From positions 124,001-188,000 of the forward strand of contig NZ_JAMPKY010000002.1 in assembly GCF_039962255.1 (NCBI RefSeq): a stretch of DNA of 64,000 bases. The letters run 5' to 3'. This document shows positions 1-7,729 of this stretch, piece after piece (position 1 is the first letter of the stretch; each line of letters begins with the position of its first letter). Position numbers and translations under genes: made by a program. Under the pieces are notes generated by a model, which did not search any database, had not been told where the DNA came from, and worked only from the letters and a program-made list of their open reading frames with translations. The stretch is from Leptolyngbya subtilissima AS-A7 (lineage in GTDB: Bacteria > Cyanobacteriota > Cyanobacteriia > Phormidesmidales > Phormidesmidaceae).

Positions 1-2
1 AG

Positions 3-1496
3 GGCAAACCCTGGTCAGAAACGCGGGTGGTGCTGCTGCTCCAGGAGGTTCTGGAAATTCTCTCCTTTGTCCACCGCCAGCAGGTGATTCACCGCGACGT
101 TAAGCCCTCCAACCTGATCCGCCGCCACCGCGACGGCAAGCTGGTGCTGATCGACTTTGGGGCGGTCAAGCAGGTCACCTCATCGCCGCTGCTAGACGCC
201 GAGACCGGTGCCACTAACATCACCGTGGCTATTGGTACCCACGGCTATATGCCCAACGAGCAGTATGCGGGCAAGCCTCGTTTTAGCAGCGACGTGTATG
301 CCGTGGGCATTCTCGGCATTCGGGCCTTGACCGGCATCCATCCTCAAAAAATCGAAGAAGACCCCATCACCAGCGAGCTGTCCTGGCGCCACCATGCCCC
401 GACGGTGTCATCGTCGCTGGCGGCAGTGCTCGACAAAATGGTGCGCTACGACTTTCGCGATCGCTACCCCACTGCTCAAGAAGCCCTCGAAGCCCTACAA
501 AATCTGCCTAACCCCCTGCACGGCCTGCTGGGCACCCAAATCTACCAAACTTGGATGAAGGGAGCCAACGGTCGAGGGCCAACGTTTCCGGGAGACGACA
601 GCGACACCGCCGTAGGCCCCACCGAAACCTCGGAGCCCACGGCCTTTGCCGATGATCAAGAATCCACTTCACTGTTTCCAGTCGATTTAGCCTACGGTGC
701 CAGTGGAGCGGTGCCGCTGGTGTCTTCAGATCTGGCAGTAGAGGAGTTGAAGTCCCATCGCCACCGATCGATGGTGGTCAGCAGTTTAATCGGGGCGATT
801 AGCCTGCTAGTGCTCTGGCGCAGCGGCCTCACCATTGCCTTTGAACCGACCCCAGGGGCTGCCGTACCGTTTCAAGCAACGGCAATTCCTACCCTGACCA
901 CCGATTTTGGTCTGCTGCTGCCCCCCGAAGAGAAAGCAGTCTACCTAACCCGCCAGGGCGATCGCCTGCGCTACCAGGGCCGCTACCCCGATGCCCTCGT
1001 CACCTACAACCAAGCGGTTGAGAGCCAGCCCGACTATGCGCCAGCCTACCTAGGGCGCTGCCGAGCCCTCATTGCCCTCAAACGGCCTCTGGAGGCCATA
1101 GTTGCCTGCGACGACGCTCTGGCCTACAGCACCTACTACCCTGAGGCTGTCCGCAGCAAGGGCAATGCAGAAGAACAGCAAGGCAAGCTGCTGGCCGCCC
1201 TAGAGCTGTATGAGAGCACTAACCGCCAGATGCCAGCTATGTTTGAGGCTTGGCTCGACCGAGGTCGCGTGCTGCAAAAGCTAGGTCGCTCCGCCGAGGC
1301 CATTGCTGCCATCGACCAGGCGATCGCCCGCAACCGCGAGTCGGTCGAGGCCTGGACCGTGCGCGGCGAGGCTACCTGGGACCTCCAACGCTACGATCAG
1401 TCGATCATTGCCCTCGAGAAAGCCCTGCAGATTGACCCCGACTACGGTCCGGCTAAGGAGTTGCGCAAGCGGGCGCGGCAAACTTTGGGGAGATGA
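3..1496 (+). CDS. Serine/threonine protein kinase with C-terminal TPRs (5' end outside window)
   Basis: The frame is open to the left edge, so the N-lobe (P-loop, Lys, Glu) is missing from view. Visible are the catalytic loop VIHRDVKPSNL, the metal-binding DFGAVKQ and a GTHGYMPNEQ activation-segment end, all typical of cyanobacterial Hanks-type kinases. A low-complexity linker, one membrane-spanning segment (about nt 770-840) and at least four TPR units (about nt 940-1480) follow. Known of the family: membrane-anchored signalling kinases that phosphorylate Ser/Thr; the TPRs probably bind partners. No target can be inferred. The stop codon runs straight into a G-rich heptad repeat. Confidence 0.93.
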   Translation, partial: GKPWSETRVVLLLQEVLEILSFVHRQQVIHRDVKPSNLIRRHRDGKLVLIDFGAVKQVTSSPLLDAETGATNITVAIGTHGYMPNEQYAGKPRFSSDVYAVGILGIRALTGIHPQKIEEDPITSELSWRHHAPTVSSSLAAVLDKMVRYDFRDRYPTAQEALEALQNLPNPLHGLLGTQIYQTWMKGANGRGPTFPGDDSDTAVGPTETSEPTAFADDQESTSLFPVDLAYGASGAVPLVSSDLAVEELKSHRHRSMVVSSLIGAISLLVLWRSGLTIAFEPTPGAAVPFQATAIPTLTTDFGLLLPPEEKAVYLTRQGDRLRYQGRYPDALVTYNQAVESQPDYAPAYLGRCRALIALKRPLEAIVACDDALAYSTYYPEAVRSKGNAEEQQGKLLAALELYESTNRQMPAMFEAWLDRGRVLQKLGRSAEAIAAIDQAIARNRESVEAWTVRGEATWDLQRYDQSIIALEKALQIDPDYGPAKELRKRARQTLGR

Positions 1497-1590
1497 GGGT
1501 GACGGGGTGATGGGGTAATGGGTTGATGGAAAGTTCTGCACTCTCACCTTCTCCACCTCCTCACCCTCCTCATCTCCCTAACCTTCCCCG
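1494..1590. repeat. Gene-boundary G-rich/C-rich heptad repeat pair
   Basis: Directly at the kinase stop codon a purine-rich stretch of GGGTGA/TGATGGG-like units is followed about 20 bases later by a complementary CTCACC/CACCCTCC stretch. The two could pair as an imperfect stem between the convergent kinase and transglutaminase genes. Same family as the repeats near 22.9, 25.2, 32.0, 36.9, 50.1 and 51.1 kb. Confidence 0.6.
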
Positions 1591-1594
1591 CCTT

Positions 1595-2458
1595 CTAATC
1601 CCCCAGTACCTCTACCCGAATCTCGGTCTCTAGACTAGAGCCCACCCGGCTCCCCTCTTGAGTCGTGCCGCTGACAGGCAGAGTTTGCGCCGGAAAGGGG
1701 CTAGCCACTAGGGCAATGTGGCGATCGCTGACCGCTAGGCCTTGGGTGGGGTCAAAAGCGCGCCAGCCTCCGCCCGGTACGTAGGCCTCAGCCCAGGCAT
1801 GTAGGTCGCGATCGAGCATTGTGCGATCGCCCTCCTCATAACCGCTGACAAAGCGAGCCGCCACTCCTACCGCCCAGCAGGCTTCCATGAACAGCACGGC
1901 AAAGTCGCGGCAGCTGCCCTGCTTTTTGCCCCAGGTGATGCCCCCTGGCCAGGGAGCGCCCGTCGGTCGGTTGGTGTACTCACAAGTTTCGTAAATGCGG
2001 CCCACTAAAGCGGTCAAAAAAAGGCCGACGTTGCCCTCTACCTCGTGAGCCAGCGTCTGGGCCAGGTCGATCACTCCTGGCCCAAGGGTGGGAACGCTGA
2101 CTGAAGCCAAGTAGGGCGCTAGTGTGGTTCGCAGGCTGGTGGGGTAATCGATAAGCAACGTGGTGGCCCAGGGCTCAGCCAGGTAATCAAAGGGGTTGGT
2201 GCGGTAGGTCTCAACCTCAGCAGTAGTGATAATCTCAAACTGCTCTACCGGGTTGGGCGCAAACCACAAACCCACGGTGCTGTTGCCGTCAGTGTCTGCG
2301 ATCGCGCTCTGCTGAGTTGGCTTTGGGACAACCTCAAGGGTAAAATGCCGCAGCTGCTGAGCACCGTCACTACGGGGTCGCAGGCGCAGGGTGTGGGGCC
2401 GCAAGGTAACGGGCTGCTGATAGCAGTAGCGGGTTAGGTGGCGAATTTGATAGCGCAT
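1595..2458 (-). CDS. Transglutaminase-like cysteine protease family protein
   Basis: A 287-residue protein starting MRYQIRHLTRYCY, the usual start of the bacterial transglutaminase-like N-terminal beta domain. The catalytic triad of the core domain is visible: Cys183 in GSCRDFAVLF, His220 in DLHAWAEAYV and Asp236 in FDPTQG. No signal peptide, so probably cytoplasmic. Known of the family: papain-fold enzymes, many with unknown substrate, some acting as peptidases or amidases on peptide crosslinks. The open frame continues 76 codons upstream to 2686, but that stretch is Ser/Arg/Cys-rich and lacks family similarity, so I start at 2458. Confidence 0.85.
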   Translation of the reverse strand: MRYQIRHLTRYCYQQPVTLRPHTLRLRPRSDGAQQLRHFTLEVVPKPTQQSAIADTDGNSTVGLWFAPNPVEQFEIITTAEVETYRTNPFDYLAEPWATTLLIDYPTSLRTTLAPYLASVSVPTLGPGVIDLAQTLAHEVEGNVGLFLTALVGRIYETCEYTNRPTGAPWPGGITWGKKQGSCRDFAVLFMEACWAVGVAARFVSGYEEGDRTMLDRDLHAWAEAYVPGGGWRAFDPTQGLAVSDRHIALVASPFPAQTLPVSGTTQEGSRVGSSLETEIRVEVLGD

Positions 2459-2950
2459 AGCCAAATAAGAATTGAGCAGAAACCTAGCAGAGCACAGACA
2501 GGCAATAACGTCACACCAAGCTAGACAAACTTGTTTTCTGCTTCTGAGCCTAACTACAAGAGTCAACAAAAAACTAGCGATCCCCGAAATCAGAACAAAA
2601 AGGCGGGATCCGAACTCGGAGATTAAAGGGTAAGCACGATAACCGATCGATATCCGTCGACTCAGAATTGTAAACAGCCGTATCAATCCTTGGCTTGCTA
2701 GCTCTATCTAAAGGCGGGGATCATTGCCCCAAGCTTGATCCCAAGATTAAGGATTTATAAAATAAACTTACCCCTCTAATAAACGAGGCGATAATAAACA
2801 TCAGGGAAGATGAGATTTTGGCCTGTATTTTTTGAGTGCCACTCAGGTAATTCCCGTGATGTTTTGTCCATTGCGGGAGTTCTTTTTAATAAGATCTAAC
2901 CCCAATAATATCCCTTAATTGTTCTGTCAAAAAGCTGCCGGAGTTACAAA
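2459..2950. other. Intergenic region with divergent leaders and two small hairpins
   Basis: AT-rich non-coding DNA between divergent genes. It contains a perfect small hairpin TGAGTgccACTCA (2833-2845) and an eight-pair stem AATTCCCG/CGGGAGTT (2849-2856 with 2874-2881) followed by CTTTTTAAT, which looks like an attenuator or terminator about 60 bases before the zinc-ribbon gene. A ggag ribosome-binding site lies at about 2940. No other gene seen. Confidence 0.4.
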
Positions 2951-3139
2951 ATGATTGGTCATTCTCAACAAGTACACTGCCCCAACTGTGGACACCTAGC
3001 CGAAAGGCATCACACTTACCCCGACCAGCAGGTGCAAACTCAGTGCGCCGCTTGTGACTACCTCATGATTACCTGCGCCGTCACCGGCAATGTGATTGAA
3101 GCCCACGCACCAGGTATATTCGCCGCTTCAGCTTGCTAG
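2951..3139 (+). CDS. Small zinc-ribbon protein
   Basis: A 62-residue protein with two CxxC pairs, CPNCGHLAERHH near residue 10 and CAACDYL near residue 34, which should bind one zinc ion as a rubredoxin-like knuckle. Similar miniproteins are widespread in cyanobacteria and are sometimes mis-named as PriA fragments. The function is unknown. ATG has ggag about 10 bases upstream. It forms its own short unit, with a terminator-like hairpin in the leader and a strong terminator downstream. Confidence 0.75.
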   Translation: MIGHSQQVHCPNCGHLAERHHTYPDQQVQTQCAACDYLMITCAVTGNVIEAHAPGIFAASAC

Positions 3140-3206
3140 CTTAGGCTCGACCAATTGACCGGCAACCCCCTAGGGTTCTTCCCCCCTAGGTAATCTCAAA
3201 TTTGTT

Positions 3207-3246
3207 ATCCCCGGCATTGCCTCAGCGGCAGCGTCGGGGATTTTTA
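3207..3246 (+). terminator. Rho-independent terminator of the zinc-ribbon gene
   Basis: A stem of about 15 pairs (3207-3221 with 3227-3241, starting ATCCCCG and ending CGGGGAT, with wobble pairs inside) and a five-base loop, followed at once by TTTTTAAT. Confidence 0.8.
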
Positions 3247-3340
3247 ATAGGGGGCGCTCACTGGGGATGTCTCTGGCTGGGGCGAAGTTGGTATAGTCGA
3301 GGCCATAGCGATAGGGCAAACTGCGCCAAAGGGGCTAGCC

Positions 3341-4576
3341 ATGGACATGATTTTGCGAAACGGTAAGTTGCCCAGCGGCGAGTCAGTTGATATCGGCCTT
3401 GAAGATGGCCGCATACAGGCAATAGAACCCAATTTGGCCATCTCAGCCGCCCAGGAATTTGCCCTGGGCGGCAGGCTGGTAAGCCCACCCTTCGTAGAAT
3501 CGCATATTCACCTTGACTCGGCACTGACAGCAGGACAGCCCCGCTGGAACCAAAGTGGCACCCTATTTGAGGGCATTGAGATCTGGCACGATCGCAAACA
3601 GTCCCTCACCCTAGAAGATGTTAAAGCGCGGGCGATCGCCACCCTCAAACTCCAGGCCCAGCAGGGAGTGCTCTTTGTGCGCACCCATGCCGACATCAGC
3701 GAAACCAGCCTCACTGCCCTCAAAGCCCTGCTCGAAGTCCGCGACACTGTCAAAGATTGGATCACCGTGCAGGTTGTTGCCTTTCCCCAAGACGGCCTCT
3801 ACGGCAGCCCCGGCAATCTTGAATTAATGGAAGAATCCCTTAAGCTAGGAGCCGACGCCGTCGGTGGCATTCCCCACTACGAAATGACCCGCGAAGACGG
3901 CGTGCAGTCGGTACACCGCATTTTTGAGCTGGCGCAGCGCTACGATCGCCTGATCGACATCCACTGCGACGAAATCGACGACGACCAGTCGCGCTTTTTA
4001 GAAGTAGTCGCCGCCTGCGCCGTGCGCTCGGGCCTTGGGCCACGAGTCACCGCCAGCCACACCACCGCCTTTGCCAGCTACAACAACGCCTACGCCTTCA
4101 AGCTCATGGGTCTGCTGGCGCGATCGCAGATCAATTTCATCGCCAACCCCTTGATCAACATCACCCTCCAGGGCCGCACCGACACCTACCCCAAACGGCG
4201 CGGCGTCACCCGCGTCAAAGAACTCTGGCAGCAGGGCATCAACGTCAGCCTCGGCCACGACTGCGTGCAAGACCCCTGGTACAACCTAGGCACCGGCAAT
4301 ATGCTCGATGTCGCCTCCATGGCCGTCCATGTCTGTCAAATGACCGGCCAGGATGAAATCGCCGCCTGCTATGCCATGATCACCACCAACGGCGCCAAAA
4401 CCCTCGCCCTAAAAAACTCCTACGGCCTCGAAGTCGGCAAACCCGCCAACCTCATCGTTCTCGATGCCGACAGCCCCTACGACGCCATTTGCCGCCGCGC
4501 CACCGCCACTCATGTTTTCGCCCAAGGCAAGCTGCTAGTGCAGACGAAGCCAGCAGAGGTGAAGTGGCATGCGTAG
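3341..4576 (+). CDS. codA: Cytosine deaminase
   Basis: Hydrolyses cytosine to uracil and ammonia in pyrimidine salvage; metal-dependent amidohydrolase, cytoplasmic. The 411 residues track E. coli CodA along their whole length: HIHLD (metal His55 and His57), TAGQPRWNQSGTLFEGIE, VAFPQDGL, HCDEIDDDQSRF (His208, Glu211), TASHTT (His239), NPLINITLQGR and GHDCVQDPW (metal Asp306). The residue matching E. coli Asp314 is Cys307. Monocistronic by context; no permease (codB) next to it. Start at the first ATG; a second ATG two codons later is possible. Confidence 0.94.
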   Translation: MDMILRNGKLPSGESVDIGLEDGRIQAIEPNLAISAAQEFALGGRLVSPPFVESHIHLDSALTAGQPRWNQSGTLFEGIEIWHDRKQSLTLEDVKARAIATLKLQAQQGVLFVRTHADISETSLTALKALLEVRDTVKDWITVQVVAFPQDGLYGSPGNLELMEESLKLGADAVGGIPHYEMTREDGVQSVHRIFELAQRYDRLIDIHCDEIDDDQSRFLEVVAACAVRSGLGPRVTASHTTAFASYNNAYAFKLMGLLARSQINFIANPLINITLQGRTDTYPKRRGVTRVKELWQQGINVSLGHDCVQDPWYNLGTGNMLDVASMAVHVCQMTGQDEIAACYAMITTNGAKTLALKNSYGLEVGKPANLIVLDADSPYDAICRRATATHVFAQGKLLVQTKPAEVKWHA

Positions 4577-4763
4577 GAGGATAAAGTAGCTCTGGATGCC
4601 GTAGTTATGGAGCTAGCCTCGAAACGCTCTCTGATCACTCCATATTTCTAGCGGTGCTCAGGAGGTTTGCGGTATTTCTATAGACCTTTGCGGAATCTAA
4701 CTTTTTTAGCGTGGATAATAGCCGGAGCTATATCATGCTGGTGACGCTTGACGGTTGAAGTAT

Positions 4764-5333
4764 ATGAGATTGCAAGGCTTAGCGGTCGTAGTGCCAATGC
4801 TTGGATTGACTGCTCTTGTAGGATGCACAACCCCAACTTCTAGTCCTAGCCCAGAACCCAAACCAGATTCAACCATCACCCCAGTCTCAGAGCCTACCAG
4901 TAGCTCGCTGTCAGACAGCCTACTGGAAGCTCATAATCTCTATCGTTTTGAAGTTGGAGTGCCACCTCTGGAGTGGTCAGAAAGCCTAGCCAACTCTTCT
5001 CAAGCTTGGGCCGATCGCTTGTCATCTACAAATACCTTTGCGCATAGTGATGGCAATGGATATGGGGAGAATCTGTGGCAGGGTACTGCAGGTGCTTATT
5101 CTTTAGCTGACATGGTGAGGTCTTGGGGAGACGAGCAAGAGTACTTTATTCCAGATGCAGCCTTTCCGAATCTCTCAACAACCGGCAATTGGACGGATGT
5201 GGGTCATTACACCCAGATTGTCTGGAGAGACACCACCGAGGTCGGTTGTGGATTAGCCACGGGCAACGGTCAGGACGTATTGGTATGCCGCTATTCACCT
5301 CCTGGCAATTACCAAGGGCAGAAGCCTTTCTAG
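4764..5333 (+). CDS. CAP/SCP-domain lipoprotein
   Basis: Starts with a lipoprotein signal (hydrophobic stretch ending LVGC, Cys about residue 22), then a Ser/Pro/Thr-rich linker and one CAP domain. CAP signature pieces are visible: LEAHNLYRFEVGVPPLEWSE, FAHSDGNGYGENLW and GHYTQIVWRDTTEVGCG, with the His and Glu pairs that form the CAP cavity. Known of the family: secreted proteins of varied role, in bacteria mostly unknown. A TTG three codons upstream is open, but ATG 4764 gives the cleaner signal peptide. Base composition is less GC-rich than its neighbours. Confidence 0.85.
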   Translation: MRLQGLAVVVPMLGLTALVGCTTPTSSPSPEPKPDSTITPVSEPTSSSLSDSLLEAHNLYRFEVGVPPLEWSESLANSSQAWADRLSSTNTFAHSDGNGYGENLWQGTAGAYSLADMVRSWGDEQEYFIPDAAFPNLSTTGNWTDVGHYTQIVWRDTTEVGCGLATGNGQDVLVCRYSPPGNYQGQKPF

Positions 5334-5450
5334 AGCAAAGGCCTCTCCTGGTGTAATTCTAGCTACGAAATATCCGAGAATTTTGCTTCCTCTCAAGGGC
5401 ATAGAGCTATGCCGTTCTCTGGGGTATATTCTTTTATCCTGATGCGCTAG

Positions 5451-6215
5451 CTAGTGAAAATAAGACGCCCCATTCACATCAAACGTCGCCCCCGTCGCAT
5501 GGGGCGCTAACCCCGCCACCAAAAACACCACCAAATTGGCAATATCCTGCGGCTCCGCCGGTGCCCCCATCGGAATATCCCGCGTCACATACTCCGCCCC
5601 CCGCTCCGCCATCACCTGCTCAATGCGATCGGTACGCACAAAACCCGGCGCGATCGCATAGGCCCGCACCCCATCCGCCGCAAACCCCTTCGCGATCGTA
5701 CGAGTCAACCCGATCACCCCACCCTTCGACGCCGCATAGGCCATAAACTCTGGCCCATCACCCCGAAACGCCGCCCGACTAGCCAAATTAACCAACGTGC
5801 CGCCCCCTTGAGTCTGAAAGTAGCGAATCGCCTCTCGACACAGATCGGCCATAGCCACAAGGTTGACCTGAAGCGTGTCTTGCCAGGCCGTTGCCCACTG
5901 CTCCCACTCAGCCGTAATCGAGGCGGCGGGCATCGTCGCGGCATTGTTAATCACAGCATCCACGCTGCTTCGCCAGGCCAAGGACTGTTCCCACAACACT
6001 AGGGCCGCCCCCGGCACCGCCAAGTCAGCCTGAACCAAGTGAGTGCGCTCGTGCCCTAGGTCAGTGGCGAGCTGTTCAGCCTCGGCCTCACCTTGACTGT
6101 AGTGAAGAATAACTGCCGCTCCAGCATCGTGTAGAGTGCGAGCGATCGCAGACCCAATTCCTCGCGAGGCTCCCGTAACCAACACCGTGCTGCCCTGCAA
6201 ATCAATCAAAGTCAT
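5451..6215 (-). CDS. Short-chain dehydrogenase/reductase (FabG-like)
   Basis: A 254-residue classical SDR. Nucleotide-binding TGASRGIG lies near residue 14, the structural NNA motif near residue 90, and the catalytic Ser/Tyr/Lys in LASRAAF and YAASKGG. Likely an NAD(P)-dependent oxidoreductase acting on an alcohol or ketone. Substrate not deducible; it sits apart from fatty-acid genes, so calling it the biosynthetic FabG is not justified. Transcribed divergently from the hli gene. Confidence 0.85.
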   Translation of the reverse strand: MTLIDLQGSTVLVTGASRGIGSAIARTLHDAGAAVILHYSQGEAEAEQLATDLGHERTHLVQADLAVPGAALVLWEQSLAWRSSVDAVINNAATMPAASITAEWEQWATAWQDTLQVNLVAMADLCREAIRYFQTQGGGTLVNLASRAAFRGDGPEFMAYAASKGGVIGLTRTIAKGFAADGVRAYAIAPGFVRTDRIEQVMAERGAEYVTRDIPMGAPAEPQDIANLVVFLVAGLAPHATGATFDVNGASYFH

Positions 6216-6349
6216 AACCTTTGCCGTTAGTAGTTCAGCGCCCAGAGTTTTGCCGCTGCCCTGCTCTTCGCAACCGGGGACAGGGCAGCTATAGCCAATG
6301 TACAGCGCAGCTTAATTCATCAAAAATGTAAAGAGTATTGCAATATTTG

Positions 6350-6367
6350 TTTACATTGAGTCACAAT
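6350..6367 (+). promoter_or_regulatory. HLR1-like element (candidate RpaB site) of the hli gene
   Basis: TTTACATTGAGTCACAAT fits the HLR1 consensus of two (G/T)TTACA(T/A)(T/A) repeats separated by two bases, with one mismatch in the second repeat. An inverted TTTACAT half-site occurs about 20 bases upstream. It ends 28 bases before the hli start. HLR1 is the known RpaB target in cyanobacterial high-light promoters; binding here is inferred. Confidence 0.6.
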
Positions 6368-6395
6368 CGAGCCACAAAGCAAAGGAGAACAACCT

Positions 6396-6593
6396 ATGAC
6401 CACTAGCGGTTACACCACCGAAGAGGGCGGTCGTCTGAATAACTTTGCCGTTGAACCAAAAGTTTACGTCGATGACAGTCAGCAGTTTGGCTTTAACGAA
6501 TACCCTGAGAAGCTCAATGGTCGTCTAGCGATGCTGGGCTTTGCATCGGCGGTGCTGTTTGAAGCAGCCACAGGCCACGGCATTGTTACTTGA
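6396..6593 (+). CDS. High-light-inducible chlorophyll a/b-binding-like protein (65 aa)
   Basis: One-helix thylakoid protein that binds chlorophyll and carotenoid and dissipates excess energy around photosystem II assembly. The N-terminus carries the GRLNNFAVEPKVYV box shared with the Ssl1498-type family; the C-terminus carries the helix motif EKLNGRLAMLGF followed by a conserved Glu. A strong ribosome site aaaggag (6381-6387) precedes the ATG. An HLR1-like box upstream suggests light-stress control by RpaB. First of two hli genes in tandem. Confidence 0.9.
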   Translation: MTTSGYTTEEGGRLNNFAVEPKVYVDDSQQFGFNEYPEKLNGRLAMLGFASAVLFEAATGHGIVT

Positions 6594-6709
6594 CTAACTC
6601 ATCTATAGCCAAGGCCTTTGCTGAGTTTGGGCTAGCGCTAACGGCCTTAGCGATTAAATTACCCTAATCAAAAAGTCATTGTTTCCATACCCACAATCGA
6701 AAACACCTG

Positions 6710-6728
6710 TGTTACGTTAAGTAACAGG
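6710..6728. promoter_or_regulatory. Palindrome TGTTAC-N5-GTAACAGG upstream of second hli gene
   Basis: A 6+6 palindrome TGTTAC/GTAACA with five-base spacer followed by GG, 43 bases before the 47-residue hli gene. The same arrangement, including GG, occurs at 41972-41990. The GTTAC half resembles an HLR1 repeat. Regulator unknown. Confidence 0.4.
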
Positions 6729-6770
6729 ATATTGATTTTTGGCCCTCTTATCACTTAGGAAATATCCACC

Positions 6771-6914
6771 ATGGAAACCAACCAAACCAAGTTCGGCTTT
6801 GTAGACTTTGCAGAAACCTGGAACGGCCGTCTAGCCATGCTAGGCTTCGTCATTGGTGTAGCTACCGAGTTTCTAACCGGGCAAGGCATTCTGTCCCAAA
6901 TCGGCCTCATGTAA
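6771..6914 (+). CDS. High-light-inducible protein, short form (47 aa)
   Basis: A short gene starting METNQTKFGF. The single helix carries the chlorophyll-binding motif ETWNGRLAMLGF, then Glu33 and TGQGIL, as in minimal HliA/B/C-type proteins. These bind chlorophyll and beta-carotene in thylakoids as dimers or with larger partners such as chlorophyll synthase. The gene has its own 177-base leader with a palindrome and a strong terminator behind it, so it can be transcribed separately from the first hli gene. Confidence 0.88.
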   Translation: METNQTKFGFVDFAETWNGRLAMLGFVIGVATEFLTGQGILSQIGLM

Positions 6915-6959
6915 AGTTTCTACAACCCCATAGGTTAAAAAACTAAATAACAGATGAAA

Positions 6960-6992
6960 GGGGAGGCGCTAGTTTTAGCGCCTCCCCTTCAT
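6960..6992. terminator. Terminator behind the hli genes, between convergent hli and frp
   Basis: Perfect 12-pair stem (6960-6971 with 6976-6987, GGGGAGGCGCTA and complement) with a GTTT loop, followed by TTCATTT on the plus strand. On the minus strand CTTTCATC follows, so it may also stop frp transcripts. Confidence 0.8.
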
Positions 6993-7049
6993 TTATGTAA
7001 TTCCAAACTTGCCAAAATTAAGCAGCCCGTTCTGAATCTGCGAACCGGA

Positions 7050-7357
7050 TTAGAACATGCGGGTGAGGGCAGTAATCTGCGATAGTTTGGCTGGGTCTAG
7101 CCCCTCTAGCTCGTCTAAGCTCAGCCAGCCTTCTTTCACAAAACTCGAAAAGACAAACAGCAGCGCCGACTCGCGATCGTCATATTTGCCGTCGAGTTCG
7201 TGACGGCGCGCGCTAAGAAAGTCGTGGAGTTGCCAAAGGTCATCCATGCTGTTGAGGCTGTTGGCGCGATCGCGCACAACCTGGACTAATCCGTTGATCT
7301 CGCGGCTATAGGCCGTTGCGATCGCTGCCTTAGCAAGTCATTTTCCTCAGATACCAC
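7050..7357 (-). pseudogene. frp: Fluorescence recovery protein (FRP), apparently frameshifted near the start
   Basis: FRP detaches activated OCP from the phycobilisome and speeds its return to the orange form. The FRP core is clear: DLWQLHDFLSARRHELDGKYDDR holds the Trp, His, Asp and Arg matching W50, H53, D54 and R60 of the Synechocystis protein. The best open start is GTG at 7277 (75 residues), but family similarity continues upstream through AKAAIATAYSREINGL to a TGA at 7338-7340 with no start codon. One frame over, GTG at 7357 encodes VSEEND, which would join at one lost C (GACCTT to GACTT, near 7337). So I see either a one-base deletion, a sequencing error, or an N-truncated FRP. Confidence 0.7.
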
Positions 7358-7729
7358 TAGAGTTCACTGGTATGCATTGCAACTTTAAAAAAAGAATCTC
7401 GAGAAAAGATCGTTAAAAATGCCATAACCGCCATCGGCTAAGCCATTACTCAGCCAATGATTTTGTTTAACGTTTTTCTATATTAGAGACATGTTGCAAA
7501 ACTTTGCAATGTTGATTGGACGCTGAGCGAGCCTTAGCCACCGCCCTACACCTACCTTGGCCAGACCCAAAACAATGCTGGCTGCTGGGTCTTCCGTTTC
7601 GGGAGAGACCCAACAGCCAGGAAAGGATACACGGGTAGCCAGCGATGAGCCAGCCTCAAGTGAGCCTAGGTTGAATTAGACCCTCAGGCTGGCGATCGCC
7701 CGGCTAACCCACCCTCTACAACCATCGTC
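7358..7729. other. Non-coding gap between frp and the OCP-CTD gene
   Basis: About 370 bases without a convincing gene. The frp-proximal half is AT-rich and would hold the frp promoter. The other half contains a long hairpin (7578-7620) placed to end the OCP-CTD transcript. Confidence 0.5.
7578..7620 (-). terminator. Hairpin downstream of the OCP-CTD gene
   Basis: Two 15-base arms (7578-7592 and 7606-7620, CTGGCTG-TGGGTCT and complement) with one mismatch and a 13-base loop. On the minus strand it is followed by CATTGTTTTG, compatible with an intrinsic terminator about 110 bases after the extended stop. Confidence 0.5.

Noticed and set aside
2459-2686. 76-codon N-terminal extension of the transglutaminase-like gene
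   Set aside because: No family similarity; starts at MRYQIRH fit the domain precisely.
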